NCBI GenBank assembly: GCA_023439545.1
Contig: JAEXNT010000072.1
Span: forward strand, 1-64,000
Reading direction: 5' to 3'
Origin: Bacillota bacterium
GTDB lineage: Bacteria; Bacillota; Clostridia; Acetivibrionales; DTU013
DNA length: 64,000 nucleotides
This document shows, piece by piece, positions 25,242-35,169 of the stretch (positions are counted from its first letter, which is position 1; every line of letters starts with the position of its first letter). The notes beneath the pieces were generated by a model that saw nothing but the letters and a program-made list of their open reading frames with translations, was not told the origin of the DNA and did not search any database. The translations under genes and the position numbers were made by a program.

Positions 25242-26357
25242 ATGCCTCAAGCCAGTTTTCTGATAAAGCCTGCCTCAAGCAACTGTAATTTGAGATGTAA
25301 ATATTGTTTTTATCAATCCATTGCAGAAAACAGAAATATCCGTTCATACGGGATAATGAATGATGAAACAACGGAGGCGCTGGTAAAAAAGGCCCTCGAA
25401 TATGCTGACATTAGCTGTACTTTTGCATTTCAAGGCGGAGAGCCCACTTTAGCCGGTCTTGACTATTTTAAAAAATTTGTAGGATTAGTCTGTAAATATA
25501 ATACTAAAAATATAAGAGTAAACTATGCACTTCAAACAAATGGCCTTATTATAAATCAACAATGGGCTCGATTTTTAGTGGAAAGTAAGTTTCTTGTAGG
25601 CCTTTCATTAGATGGCCCGAAGGATTTCCATGACTTGAACAGAATTGACGTTGCAGGAAAGGGTTCCTTTTCAAATGTTATCAATGCTTCAAATCTATTT
25701 AATAAATTTAATGTAGAATATAATATTTTATGTGTTATTAATTCTTACATCGCCGGCCATGCAAATAAGGTTTATAACTTCTTTAAGCGCAGCGGATACA
25801 AATATCTGCAGTTTATCCCATGCCTGGATCCGCTTGGGGAAGCGCCGGGTATGCACGAGTTCTCGCTGACGCCTGAAAAGTATGCGCTTTTCCTGAATAA
25901 TATCTTTGATCAGTGGTATACCGACATCATGCATGGAGAGTTCATCAGCATAAGATACTTTGAAAATCTGGTAAGCATGCTTCTCGGCTATCCTCCTGAA
26001 TCTTGCGGAATGGCGGGCTTCTGTACGGCCTATTGTGTAATTGAAGCCAACGGAGGAGTTTATCCCTGCGATTTTTATGTAACGGATGATTGGTATCTGG
26101 GGAGTATATTGGAAACTGATTTTACATCACTAATAAATTGTCAGAAGTCAAAAGATTTTATCGAAGTAAGTAAGCACATTGACCCTGCATGTGCCGAATG
26201 TAAGTGGGGCAGTTTGTGCCGAGGCGGTTGCAGGCGTAATAGAGAACCTTTTAAGGATCAACTTCCAATGCTAAATTATTATTGTAGTTCATTTAAAGAG
26301 TTTTTTGATTATTCCGGTGACAGGCTTATGCAATTGGCCAGAATGTCTCATGGATAA
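25242..26357 (+). CDS. anaerobic sulfatase-maturating enzyme (radical SAM/SPASM)
   Basis: A 371-residue radical SAM enzyme converting the active-site Cys of sulfatases to formylglycine. The radical SAM cluster is CxxxCxxC at Cys15, Cys19 and Cys22 (SNCNLRCKYCFYQ). GGEPTLAG follows, and the C-terminal SPASM region carries Cys-rich motifs C-G-M-A-G-F-C, GGVYPCDFY, CAECKWGSLCRGGCRRNRE and YYCSS for two auxiliary clusters. This matches anSME proteins. Both intact sulfatases downstream have CxPxR, the Cys-type substrate motif. It starts 20 bp after the ROK gene, probably in the same transcript. Confidence 0.92.
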   Translation: MPQASFLIKPASSNCNLRCKYCFYQSIAENRNIRSYGIMNDETTEALVKKALEYADISCTFAFQGGEPTLAGLDYFKKFVGLVCKYNTKNIRVNYALQTNGLIINQQWARFLVESKFLVGLSLDGPKDFHDLNRIDVAGKGSFSNVINASNLFNKFNVEYNILCVINSYIAGHANKVYNFFKRSGYKYLQFIPCLDPLGEAPGMHEFSLTPEKYALFLNNIFDQWYTDIMHGEFISIRYFENLVSMLLGYPPESCGMAGFCTAYCVIEANGGVYPCDFYVTDDWYLGSILETDFTSLINCQKSKDFIEVSKHIDPACAECKWGSLCRGGCRRNREPFKDQLPMLNYYCSSFKEFFDYSGDRLMQLARMSHG

Positions 26358-26800
26358 TTTCATTAGGAAGGCTTATCGGACCAGACAATATACCGTTCAC
26401 AGCAAGCCATGACAATACCCCTGTCGACGAGCGTAAGCCCGTAATGAGCGATACGCCGGATGCAACAGAAAGACTGACGGATTGTTCATAAATCGATCTA
26501 TATTCAAGCTCATTGTAACTGCTGAGCACAGCCCGACTCCTTGGCAAGGTTATTTTTTTGGCATACCGGGCGTATGTCTTTTTGTGCTCCTGGAATATGG
26601 TCAAGTATACCTTTATGGAAGCCACTAAAGGGTACGGACAGCCATGGTCACCCGCCCTCTGTTGAAACCAGACTAAAACAAATCAAAGTGTTTTTTTAAA
26701 ATAAGTCGTTTTAAGGAAAGACATATCCCTTTTTCAAGGCCATGTGCAATATTCAAGTTCCAAGCATTTCTTATAGCAACATCTCAGAAATATTTATTTG
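26358..26800. other. non-coding spacer with no recognised gene
   Basis: No convincing gene. A 99-codon minus-strand frame (26326-26625) has no family resemblance and no ribosome site. The spacer may be remnant DNA between the anSME gene and the LacI promoter. Confidence 0.4.
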
Positions 26801-26808
26801 ACTAGTAT

Positions 26809-26862
26809 TGACAAAGAAACAGAATCGTTATATTATCTTAATGTAACTAGTTACATTAAGAT
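26809..26862 (+). promoter_or_regulatory. lacI-type promoter with palindromic operator
   Basis: TTGACA, 17 bp, TATTAT (about 26809-26837) is followed by a perfect 24-bp palindrome at 26839-26862 whose core is ATGTAACTAGTTACAT. Placed around +1, it suits autorepression by the LacI protein encoded next. Confidence 0.75.
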
Positions 26863-26876
26863 AAGGAGTGTATTAT

Positions 26877-27896
26877 TTGCGTAATAAAGGTAAGTGTACA
26901 ATTAAAGATGTCGCCAAGGAAGCGGGCGTTTCTGTAGCGACTGTATCCAGGTTCTTTAATGACACATCGAAGCTCGATTCTTATACGGCATGGAAGCTGG
27001 AGCAGGTTATAAAAGAGCTTGATTATAAGCCCAACAGAGCCGCACAAATGCTGAACACAGCGAAGAGCGGATACATCGTACAGATCGTTCCTGATATTAC
27101 CAATCCCTTTTATGCCGCTATGACAAAGGAAGTAAACAGGTATGCAAGAGCCAAAGGTTATACGATCATTTTAAGTGATACCAACGAGAGTGAAGCCGAA
27201 GAATACAACGCTATAAAGCTGGCAGCTGAAATAATGGCGGAGGGTGTCATTATTACCTCACTATATGCCGGTGAAACGCTTGTGGAAAAATTAAAAGAGA
27301 TCAATATACCTGTTGTGGCAAACAGGACGTTTGTCAACGGAAATTTTGACGGGGTGTATGGAACTGGGGACGGTATTTATAATGCGACGAACTATCTTAT
27401 CAAGTTGGGGCACAAGACGATAGCTTTTGTTGGAGGGGGTACCGGCACAGGCGTAGAGGGTATAAGGAAAAGCGGTTTTTTAAGAGCCATTCAGGAATCG
27501 GGAATGACTCCCAAACAGGATTTGATTTTTGAAATGAATTTCACTGAAGAATGCGGCTATAAGGCCGGAAAGTACATAGCTTCGCTGAAGCCTGTTCCAA
27601 CAGCCGTATGCTGTGCGAATGACCTGATAGCTATCGGACTGATTAAGTCTTTGAATGAACAGGGCATTAAGGTACCTGATAATGTCTCGGTTATTGGAAT
27701 GGATAATATTCCGCTTGTATCAATGATACACCCGCGATTGACTACGGTAACCAACGACGGGGCCAAAAGCGGAAGGTTAGCAGCTAAAATGCTGTTTGAG
27801 AGGATTCTTGGAGAATATACGGGTTCTCCTCGCGAGGCTATTATTGTAGAAGAAATTATTGAAAGAGACTCAACTTCAAGACCGCCAAATCATTAA
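26877..27896 (+). CDS. LacI-family transcriptional regulator
   Basis: A 339-residue repressor-type protein: N-terminal helix-turn-helix TIKDVAKEAGVSVATVSRFF, hinge helix KPNRAAQMLNTAK, then a periplasmic-binding-protein-like sugar domain. Start TTG 26877 is chosen because AAGGAG ends nine bases upstream and overlaps the alternative GTG 26868. Matching palindromes before this gene and before the next transport operon mark it as local regulator of the sulfatase/ABC locus. Confidence 0.9.
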   Translation: MRNKGKCTIKDVAKEAGVSVATVSRFFNDTSKLDSYTAWKLEQVIKELDYKPNRAAQMLNTAKSGYIVQIVPDITNPFYAAMTKEVNRYARAKGYTIILSDTNESEAEEYNAIKLAAEIMAEGVIITSLYAGETLVEKLKEINIPVVANRTFVNGNFDGVYGTGDGIYNATNYLIKLGHKTIAFVGGGTGTGVEGIRKSGFLRAIQESGMTPKQDLIFEMNFTEECGYKAGKYIASLKPVPTAVCCANDLIAIGLIKSLNEQGIKVPDNVSVIGMDNIPLVSMIHPRLTTVTNDGAKSGRLAAKMLFERILGEYTGSPREAIIVEEIIERDSTSRPPNH

Positions 27897-27912
27897 TAAA
27901 AATATACACCCG

Positions 27913-27928
27913 ATGTAATCGGTTACAT
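27913..27928 (+). promoter_or_regulatory. second LacI-type operator, before the ABC transporter operon
   Basis: ATGTAATCGGTTACAT has the same ATGTAA/TTACAT half-sites as the palindrome before lacI, with the central CG common in LacI-family operators. Confidence 0.7.
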
Positions 27929-27995
27929 AGTGACCTGTTTTGATTTACTGCATTGTGTGCAATAAAAATATTAAATATTTAGGAGGAAAACAAAA

Positions 27996-29330
27996 ATGAA
28001 AAGAATCGCTTTGTATGTAATGGTGCTTTCTATGGTAATGGCACTGTTGCTTGGGTGTTCATCTCAGACACCTTCAGCCGGCAATGAATCCACCCCTAAT
28101 GGCTCAACCTCAACTGGCTCAACCTCAACTGGCTCAGCCTCAACTGGCGTGAGTACCGAGAAGGCGACTATTGCCATAACCGACTGGAATTCACCACAGA
28201 AGGAGATTTGGGAAGAAGCCATGGCTATCTTCAAAAAAACACACAGCAATGTTGAGTTCACTTATGATATCATTCCGTTTGACCAATATTGGACAAAACT
28301 CGAAAGTGCAGCCGCGTCCAAAACCGGTGCAGACATCGTTTGCATGAATCCGATCAATGTTGAACGCTTTGCACGTAACGGGGCGCTGCTTCCGCTTACT
28401 AAGTATATCGAGCGCGATAACTTTGATCTAAGCGTCTTTGCAGAAACTTATTCGCAGTTCTGGAAGATAGACGGTGAAAACTACGCTATACCAAAAGACA
28501 TTGATGGTTTTGCAGTGCTTTACAACAAAAAGATATTTGATGATGCCGGTGTAGAGTATCCCAAAAAAGGCTGGACTTGGGATGACTTCCGGGAGAAGGC
28601 ATTGATATTGACCAATAAGAATAAAGGCATATATGGATGGGTTAATGATTACTTGGATTTTAAAGGCGGTATGTATCATACCATCCTTGGATTTGGCGGA
28701 TATATTCTCTCCGACGACAAAAAGACTTGTGGATATGATGATCCAAACACCATCGCCGCAATCCGGTATATTTATGAAACCGTCAACGCAAAAGAAGGAG
28801 TTTCTCCAACACTACAACAACTAGCTGAAATAAACGCTGCGGATATTTTCATGTCAGGACGCGGCGCGATGGAGACGCAGGGATCATTCAGATTAGCGGA
28901 TTATCTCGCTAATGAAAATATCAACAATGATATAGCCATTGCTCCAATGCCTGTAGGCTCAAGTGAAAAAATGCTGACGAACGGCGTCAGTTGGGCAATC
29001 TCCAATTCCACCAAAAATCCGGATATGGCATGGGAAATGCTATCGCTGATGTGCGGCGATATTGGTTCCGAGCTTATGGGCAAGAGTGGTGTCATCATTC
29101 CTGCAAATGGAAATTATCAGGATCTGTATTTCAAGAGTAAAGATAATGTAGATTTATCAGCCTTCTTCGATCGTCCGAATAATACGGTTTTTCAGCCCAT
29201 CACCATTAAATTGAAGGATTGGAGAGCAATTGAAACCAGCTATATTACCAAAATTTTTATGAATGAAATGAGCGTTGAGGAAGCATGTATCGCAATGTCA
29301 AAAGAAATTAATGCTGTCCTGTCTAAGTAA
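27996..29330 (+). CDS. extracellular sugar-binding lipoprotein (ABC family 1)
   Basis: A 444-residue solute-binding protein with signal peptide and lipobox (LLLGC, Cys at 21). The linker is Ser/Thr/Gly-rich, encoded by three near-identical 15-bp repeats (GGCTCAACCTCAACT). The MalE-like body shows WEEAMAIFKKTHSNVEF and IPKDIDGFAVLYNKKIFDDAG. AGGAGG precedes the ATG. It is the first structural gene after the LacI operator, so repression of uptake by LacI is likely. Confidence 0.88.
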   Translation: MKRIALYVMVLSMVMALLLGCSSQTPSAGNESTPNGSTSTGSTSTGSASTGVSTEKATIAITDWNSPQKEIWEEAMAIFKKTHSNVEFTYDIIPFDQYWTKLESAAASKTGADIVCMNPINVERFARNGALLPLTKYIERDNFDLSVFAETYSQFWKIDGENYAIPKDIDGFAVLYNKKIFDDAGVEYPKKGWTWDDFREKALILTNKNKGIYGWVNDYLDFKGGMYHTILGFGGYILSDDKKTCGYDDPNTIAAIRYIYETVNAKEGVSPTLQQLAEINAADIFMSGRGAMETQGSFRLADYLANENINNDIAIAPMPVGSSEKMLTNGVSWAISNSTKNPDMAWEMLSLMCGDIGSELMGKSGVIIPANGNYQDLYFKSKDNVDLSAFFDRPNNTVFQPITIKLKDWRAIETSYITKIFMNEMSVEEACIAMSKEINAVLSK

Positions 29331-29435
29331 TAACAATTAATCGTCTGGTGTCCTTATAAACTCAGGGTATCGGTAAATAGTACCTGAAGTATAACCAGTA
29401 TACAGATATAAACTTCGGAACCAACAGCAAAGGAT

Positions 29436-30341
29436 GTGATTAAAACGCTTAAAGTCAGGAAAAATCATGTAATCGAATATTGCTATGGCTATAGTATGAT
29501 TTTTCCAGCCGTACTGTTTATATTCGTTTTTCTGTTCTGGCCCATTATCCAAAGTATTATACTCAGCATGCAGGAAACACAATGGTTTGAGGCACAGAAT
29601 TATGTTGGACTTGCTAACTATAGCAAGATCTTTAAAGATTCGGAGTTTTGGATTGCACTTAAAAACACCGCAATCATCACCGCAGCCTCCGTACCGGTCA
29701 TTGTTGTACTTGCTACATTTTTCTCTATACTGCTTAACAACAAACTGCACGGCATCACGGTATTCAGAGTATGCTTTTTTATACCTGCCATCACGATTCT
29801 TGCTGCCTCAACGTTGGTCTGGAAGTGGATCATGAATGGTGATTACGGAATACTAAATTATTTCTTGTCCTTTTTTGGAGTTGAACCCATTCATTGGATC
29901 AGTAATCCAAAAACGTCGCTGCTGTTACTGATAATTATTCAGGTATGGTCTGCACTAGGCAATAATATTATCATCTTGCTGGCAGGTCTGCAGAATATTC
30001 CGACCACCTACTATGAGGCAGCTAAGCTGGACGGCGCCAATGTGACAAAGCTATTTCGACACATCACGCTGCCGATGCTTTCACCAACTCTGTTTTTTAT
30101 TGTTGTCACAATAGTAATTCGAACGCTGCAGCTGTTTGATGCGCCATACATGTTGATCAGCAATTCAAAAGATATCATGTATGATCGGGTTGGTACGATT
30201 ATTTACAAATATTTCTATGAATCATTTACCCAACACAATATCGGTTATGGTTCTTCGGTCGTAGTCACACTCTTTGGACTGATCCTGATCATTACGGCAA
30301 TCCAGTTTCTATGCCAAAAATTCTGGGTTAATTACGATTGA
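29436..30341 (+). CDS. sugar ABC transporter permease (MalF/UgpA type)
   Basis: A 301-residue permease with six hydrophobic helices. The EAA loop is YYEAAKLDGANVTKLFRHIT (about 190-209). It pairs with the permease at 30612 and the upstream lipoprotein. The start is uncertain: GTG 29436 is very close to AAAGGA, but no better in-frame codon precedes the first helix. No ATPase gene is local. Confidence 0.85.
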   Translation: MIKTLKVRKNHVIEYCYGYSMIFPAVLFIFVFLFWPIIQSIILSMQETQWFEAQNYVGLANYSKIFKDSEFWIALKNTAIITAASVPVIVVLATFFSILLNNKLHGITVFRVCFFIPAITILAASTLVWKWIMNGDYGILNYFLSFFGVEPIHWISNPKTSLLLLIIIQVWSALGNNIIILLAGLQNIPTTYYEAAKLDGANVTKLFRHITLPMLSPTLFFIVVTIVIRTLQLFDAPYMLISNSKDIMYDRVGTIIYKYFYESFTQHNIGYGSSVVVTLFGLILIITAIQFLCQKFWVNYD

Positions 30342-30381
30342 GTCCAGCGGGTTAAATGTCAATGTAAATGCGTCCGAAGTG

Positions 30382-30560
30382 TAGATGCATGGCAATAAAC
30401 CATGCATCTACATCATCGGTCTTTTGGAGGTCAGGATAAAACAATTGCGATAAGCACCTCCTTCAGGTTTGATAGCATGGATTTATTTGTCAGAGAAAAA
30501 GAAAAGGTTCCAGTTAATTTATGGATAAGCTCTGAATCCATAGGAGGGTTTTAACTGGAA
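30382..30560 (+). promoter_or_regulatory. structured spacer between the two permeases
   Basis: The 270-bp gap carries a 12-bp hairpin (GTAGATGCATGG/CCATGCATCTAC, 30382-30412). GGAGGT...ACCTCC follows, then a nested structure with CCAGTTAA/TTAACTGG enclosing TGGAT/ATCCA and an AGGAGGG. It could set the ratio of the two permeases, or be a remnant of a lost gene. Confidence 0.45.
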
Positions 30561-30611
30561 ATTAATCAAATAAAATCACATAAAAAATATATTATACGAG
30601 GAGTAGACGAT

Positions 30612-31427
30612 GTGAGAAAGAAACTGATTCCGGTCTATATTGTGTTGGTGTTGGCCTGTTTGTTTATGATCTTTCCATACATCTGGATGGTGATTACGTC
30701 ATTTAAAACCATGGGAGAAATCTCTGCGCTTCCGCCTACGTTTTTTCCGCGGAATTCAACCTTGGGAAATTACAAGATTCTCTTTACTAAGCTTCCTTAT
30801 ACTCGCCTCCTTCTAAATACCATCTTTTCGACGATAGCACGTATTACCGCTCAAATTTTACTTTGTTCAATGGCCGCGTATGCATTTGCTAAAATAAAAT
30901 TTCCCGGAAAGAAAATTATATTTACATTGATACTTTCCGTCATGATGGTACCCGGCCAAATCCATATGATCCCGCAATACAAAATCATCGCGGCACTCAA
31001 AATGACCAACAGTATGGGCGCTCTAATTATCACTGCGCTTGCCAGCGCATTCGGTATTTTCCTTTTACGCCAGTTCTTTACAACGTTGCCGGATGAACTG
31101 ATTGAATCTGCAAAGATTGATGGCTGCACGCATCCGCGCATCTTTTTTTCCATTGCTCTGCCTCTGGTCGGTCCTGCGCTGGTCACGCTAGGAATTTTTG
31201 TAATCCTCTGGACATGGAATGACCTAATGTGGCCGCTGATCGTCAACACGTCGTTGGAACGGATGCCGCTCTCAGCCGGCCTAGCCATTCTGGCGTTTGG
31301 GGAGTACGGTACACAAAATAACATTTTAATGGCCGGAGCGACAGCGGCAACCATTCCAATCCTGATTGTGTTTATAACGTTGCAAAAATATTATGTTGAA
31401 GGCATAAAATTGAGCGGATTAAAGTAA
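30612..31427 (+). CDS. sugar ABC transporter permease (MalG/UgpE type)
   Basis: A 271-residue permease with six helices. The EAA loop is DELIESAKIDGCTHPRIFFS (about 161-180), and the end VEGIKLSGLK is typical. GTG 30612 follows GAGGAG by seven bases. It is followed within 20 bp by the first sulfatase gene. Confidence 0.88.
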   Translation: MRKKLIPVYIVLVLACLFMIFPYIWMVITSFKTMGEISALPPTFFPRNSTLGNYKILFTKLPYTRLLLNTIFSTIARITAQILLCSMAAYAFAKIKFPGKKIIFTLILSVMMVPGQIHMIPQYKIIAALKMTNSMGALIITALASAFGIFLLRQFFTTLPDELIESAKIDGCTHPRIFFSIALPLVGPALVTLGIFVILWTWNDLMWPLIVNTSLERMPLSAGLAILAFGEYGTQNNILMAGATAATIPILIVFITLQKYYVEGIKLSGLK

Positions 31428-31446
31428 CAAGAAAGGAATGTAAACA

Positions 31447-32883
31447 GTGAAGAGACCAAACATTTTACTTATTATCGCAGATCAGTTGCGCTCTGACGCG
31501 CTCGGTTGCTATGGCAACAACATATGCCTCACACCACATTTGGACGGGCTTGCTGCCGAAGGCGCTTGTTTTGATAACACCTATACGGTTGCTCCCGTTT
31601 GTTCTCCCGCCAGATGCTCAATGCTGACTGGATTGTATCCGCATACACATAAGGTACAGCTGAATACACATGTTGACACAAGAACAAGCAACGGTCTGGA
31701 TCCTACACTGCCAACTTTCAGCAAAATTATGAAAGACCTTGGCGAATATCGGATGCATTACCTTGGGAAATGGCATGTGCATCAAGAGCTGTCACCCACC
31801 GAATTTGGCTTTGACTCATGGCAACCTTATCCGAATCATATCCCACCCGACCATCTTGGTAATTGCCAGAAAATTCAATTTCTTAGCGAAATACAGTTGG
31901 TGAATGCCGTACATGTTGGGGAACCAGAAGAGCTTGGTTCATACCGAATCGCACAAGCAGGCGCTTCGTTTCTGAAGAAACAATGTGAGGATGATAAGCC
32001 GTTCTTTCTGCGTCTGGACTTTACCCAGCCCCACTTTTCAAACATTGTACCTAAAAAATTCGCTGACATGTACGCGGAAACCCCGATTCCACAATGGAAA
32101 AACTTTAATGAAACCTTTGAAAACAAGCCCTATGGACACTTCAGGAAACATAAGGAATGGGCGCTTGAGGACAAGGATTGGAGCTGGTGGGAGAAGGTTG
32201 TTCGCATGTACTATGCTGACGTTTCCTATCTGGATGACTGCTGTGGCATTGTGCTTGACACCCTGCGCCGACTTTCTATCGCAAACGATACAATCGTCAT
32301 TTTTACCGCAGATCACGGTGATCCGACCGGTATGCACCGGCATTTTGAAAAGGGCGGTACCATGTATGACGAGGTAATGCGTGTTCCGATGATCGTTAAG
32401 TGGCCAGGCAAAGCACAACCTGGGCAGCACTTTCCACAGATGATCCGAAATATGGATATCTGCCCTACAATTCTAAAGATGGCAGGGTTAGAGCCGCCAG
32501 CCGACATCCATGCTAAAGATTTCTCCTGCATCGTAGACGGAAGTTCCAACGACTGGTATGACAGCGTATATACAGAATACCACGGCGACGTATGGGGAAT
32601 GTACACACAGCGAATGGTGCGCACAGTGGAGTGGAAGTATGTTTACAATCCCTATGATATGGATGAATTATATAACATGAAGAACGACCCCTATGAGTTG
32701 CACAACCTGATCGATAATCCGGATTATCACGAAGCGCAATTAGAGATGAGGTCTCGTTTTATAAACTGGGTAGATGAAACGAACGATGTATTAACCTACT
32801 CTTTTGTCCGTCGGATGTTTCCGGATGCCGCAAAACGTAATAAAAACAAAAAGGTATTAATTGATTCTTTTGACACGAAATAA
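31447..32883 (+). CDS. type I sulfatase (Cys-type), cytosolic
   Basis: A 478-residue sulfatase hydrolysing sulfate esters. The formylglycine site is CSPAR with Cys52, in VAPVCSPARCSMLTG. Metal-binding Asp12 lies in IIADQLRSDALG, and further metal residues in FTADHGDPTGMH. There is no signal peptide: the N-terminal hydrophobic stretch is the first strand of the fold. Desulfation is therefore expected inside the cell after ABC import. It matches the anSME encoded at 25242. The natural ester cannot be inferred from sequence. Confidence 0.9.
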   Translation: MKRPNILLIIADQLRSDALGCYGNNICLTPHLDGLAAEGACFDNTYTVAPVCSPARCSMLTGLYPHTHKVQLNTHVDTRTSNGLDPTLPTFSKIMKDLGEYRMHYLGKWHVHQELSPTEFGFDSWQPYPNHIPPDHLGNCQKIQFLSEIQLVNAVHVGEPEELGSYRIAQAGASFLKKQCEDDKPFFLRLDFTQPHFSNIVPKKFADMYAETPIPQWKNFNETFENKPYGHFRKHKEWALEDKDWSWWEKVVRMYYADVSYLDDCCGIVLDTLRRLSIANDTIVIFTADHGDPTGMHRHFEKGGTMYDEVMRVPMIVKWPGKAQPGQHFPQMIRNMDICPTILKMAGLEPPADIHAKDFSCIVDGSSNDWYDSVYTEYHGDVWGMYTQRMVRTVEWKYVYNPYDMDELYNMKNDPYELHNLIDNPDYHEAQLEMRSRFINWVDETNDVLTYSFVRRMFPDAAKRNKNKKVLIDSFDTK

Positions 32884-32931
32884 ATGGAATGTAAATAATA
32901 TCAATTTAAGAAAAGTGAAAAGGGAAACGAC

Positions 32932-35076
32932 ATGGGAAAATATGACAACAAATTAACTAAAAACTATGTGGAAAGGGTTTATGCAGGAATTCTGGGTAAA
33001 GCGATAGGCGTCCGCTATGGCGAGCCTGTGGAAATGTGGACCTATGAAAAAATCAAGCGCGTTTACGGTGAACTTGACGGATATGTAACGGATAGCCGGG
33101 GGCTTGCGGCTGATGATGATATAAATGGAACTTTTTTCTTCATCCGGGCCTTGGAGGATTATACCTATAAAACAGACATCAGTCCTGAACAGATAGGTCG
33201 GACATGGCTTAACTATGTGCCCTATGAGCATGGATTTTTTTGGTGGGGTGGATACGGCATTTCGTCGGAGCATACGGCTTATCATAATCTTATAAATGGT
33301 ATTGCCCCTCCGCGTTCGGGTTCAATGGAGCAGAATGGCTTGACAATAGCCGAGCAAATCGGAGGCCAGATTTTTATTGATGCATGGGGTCTGGTTGCAG
33401 CGAACAATCCGCGGCTTGCGGCGGAATATGCTCAAAAAGCGGCAAGCGTCGGTCATGACGGCAACGCCAAATACGGCGGTATGTTTGTGGCTGCCTGTAT
33501 AAGCGCAGCCTTCGCTGAAAGCGATATGGAAAAAGTGATTGAAGAAGGGCTCGGCGTAATACCCACAGATTGTGACTATGCGGCGGTGGTGCGTTTTGTC
33601 GTGGATTATTACCACAGGAATCCGTCAGACTGGGAGATGTGTTTAGTCGAACTGAAAAAGAACTTTTGGACAGATAAATACGGAGGCCACTGCCATGTCA
33701 TTCCCAATACGGGCATTATGATTCTTTCCATGCTATACGGGAAAGGTGATTTTTCAAGGGCACTCAGCATTTGTGTCATGTGTGGGTTCGATACCGATTG
33801 CAACGCCGCGAACGTCGGCGCTATTATGGGCGTTGCAGGCGGGCTGCAGGGTATAGATCATAAAAAATGGATAAGCGGGCTGAATGACTTTTTTCCCTGT
33901 TCTAGCGTGACCGGCAGCCTGAACATGCTTGACCTCGCATCGTTCGCCTTATACCTTGCAGCCTTTGGATATAAAATTGCGGAACAGAAGGCGCCGGATA
34001 GGTGGCGCGGTTTTATGGGAAAAAGCAACATGAGCCGGTGCTTCGAACTGCCTGGTTCAACCCATGGCGTAAAGGCTTATGTGGAAGGAGCCGGATCTGG
34101 TAGTCCTATCGTCATAATGAATACCGATCGTCAGGCAGCAAGTGGACAGAGAAGCCTTAGGGTAGCTTGCGGCGGCATAGACGCGGGAGAAAGCCTGAAT
34201 GTATACCTGAACACCTATTATGGCAAGGATGATTTTACCAGCAGCAAGTACAGTCCCGCATTTTCGCCGATGCTTTATCCGGGTCAGACAATAAAAATGA
34301 GTGTGATGCCGGATATGGACAATTCAGTTGAACTTTGCGCACAGCTATATATAAAAGATACAAACAATGAAAAGTTATATGGTTCTGAAAAGACTACACT
34401 TAAAAATGGTGTATGGAGTACTCTGGAATTTACGACTCCTATTATTGAAGGCGGATGCATAAAAGAAGCTGGAATAAGCCTGGCGCCGCGTGGATTGAGT
34501 ACAGCAAATGAGATTGTTGTTTATCTGGACGATATTGAGTTCTCCGGTAAAGCAAACTATTCTATAGACTTTTCAAAAGAAAAAAATGAACAATGGTCCA
34601 AACTATGCACACAAGTCAGTCAGTTTACATATTTAAAGGGGTTATGGCGAATTGAGGATGGAGTCTTATCAGGAAGCTGCAGTGATTTTGGTGAGGCTTA
34701 TACAGGTGACGTAAGCTGGAGAGATTATACTTTCTCTGCAACCATTATCCCCCAATTAGGTAGTATTCACAATATACTTTTCCGTGTGCAAGGTGCGGTA
34801 CGCCTATATAGCGTTGGGCTGGCTGAGAATGGCAAGCTCGTACTGTGCAAGAAGAATTTAGAATATTCAGTGTTAAATGAAATTGATTTTCCATGGTCGT
34901 TCGGTAATTCCTATACTATTACAGTTTTAATAAAAGGTAATAAGATAAGGATTGAAGTTGACGGAAAGGTATATATAGAATATACCGACAACGAAAACCC
35001 GTATTTGTATGGACAAATAGGCGCCGGTGTCCGTAAAGGCAGTCACTGCCAATTTAGTGATTTCCGCATCAGTTAG
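32932..35076 (+). CDS. ADP-ribosylglycohydrolase-family protein with C-terminal beta-sandwich extension
   Basis: A 714-residue protein. Residues 1-360 form an ADP-ribosylglycohydrolase (ARH/DraG) domain with metal motifs AADDDINGTF (about 60-69) and FDTDCNAANVGAIMGVAGG (about 285-303). The remaining 350 residues look like two beta-sandwich or lectin-like domains, the last (about 545-714) of DUF1080/LamG type. ARH enzymes cleave N- or O-ribosyl bonds. Placed among sulfatases and ribokinase, it may split an imported riboside rather than reverse protein ADP-ribosylation (inference). No signal peptide. Confidence 0.8.
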   Translation: MGKYDNKLTKNYVERVYAGILGKAIGVRYGEPVEMWTYEKIKRVYGELDGYVTDSRGLAADDDINGTFFFIRALEDYTYKTDISPEQIGRTWLNYVPYEHGFFWWGGYGISSEHTAYHNLINGIAPPRSGSMEQNGLTIAEQIGGQIFIDAWGLVAANNPRLAAEYAQKAASVGHDGNAKYGGMFVAACISAAFAESDMEKVIEEGLGVIPTDCDYAAVVRFVVDYYHRNPSDWEMCLVELKKNFWTDKYGGHCHVIPNTGIMILSMLYGKGDFSRALSICVMCGFDTDCNAANVGAIMGVAGGLQGIDHKKWISGLNDFFPCSSVTGSLNMLDLASFALYLAAFGYKIAEQKAPDRWRGFMGKSNMSRCFELPGSTHGVKAYVEGAGSGSPIVIMNTDRQAASGQRSLRVACGGIDAGESLNVYLNTYYGKDDFTSSKYSPAFSPMLYPGQTIKMSVMPDMDNSVELCAQLYIKDTNNEKLYGSEKTTLKNGVWSTLEFTTPIIEGGCIKEAGISLAPRGLSTANEIVVYLDDIEFSGKANYSIDFSKEKNEQWSKLCTQVSQFTYLKGLWRIEDGVLSGSCSDFGEAYTGDVSWRDYTFSATIIPQLGSIHNILFRVQGAVRLYSVGLAENGKLVLCKKNLEYSVLNEIDFPWSFGNSYTITVLIKGNKIRIEVDGKVYIEYTDNENPYLYGQIGAGVRKGSHCQFSDFRIS

Positions 35077-35169
35077 GTTTTACCGGGATCCGGAGCCCGC
35101 TTACCCGGTTCGCATGAAGCATCTTCATTTTAAATAATTTTGAGAAATAGACTAAAAGGATGAAGTATC

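Noticed and set aside
26326..26625. 99-codon minus-strand frame in the spacer before lacI
   Set aside because: Overlaps the anSME 3' end, no ribosome site and no recognisable motif; could at most be a relic.
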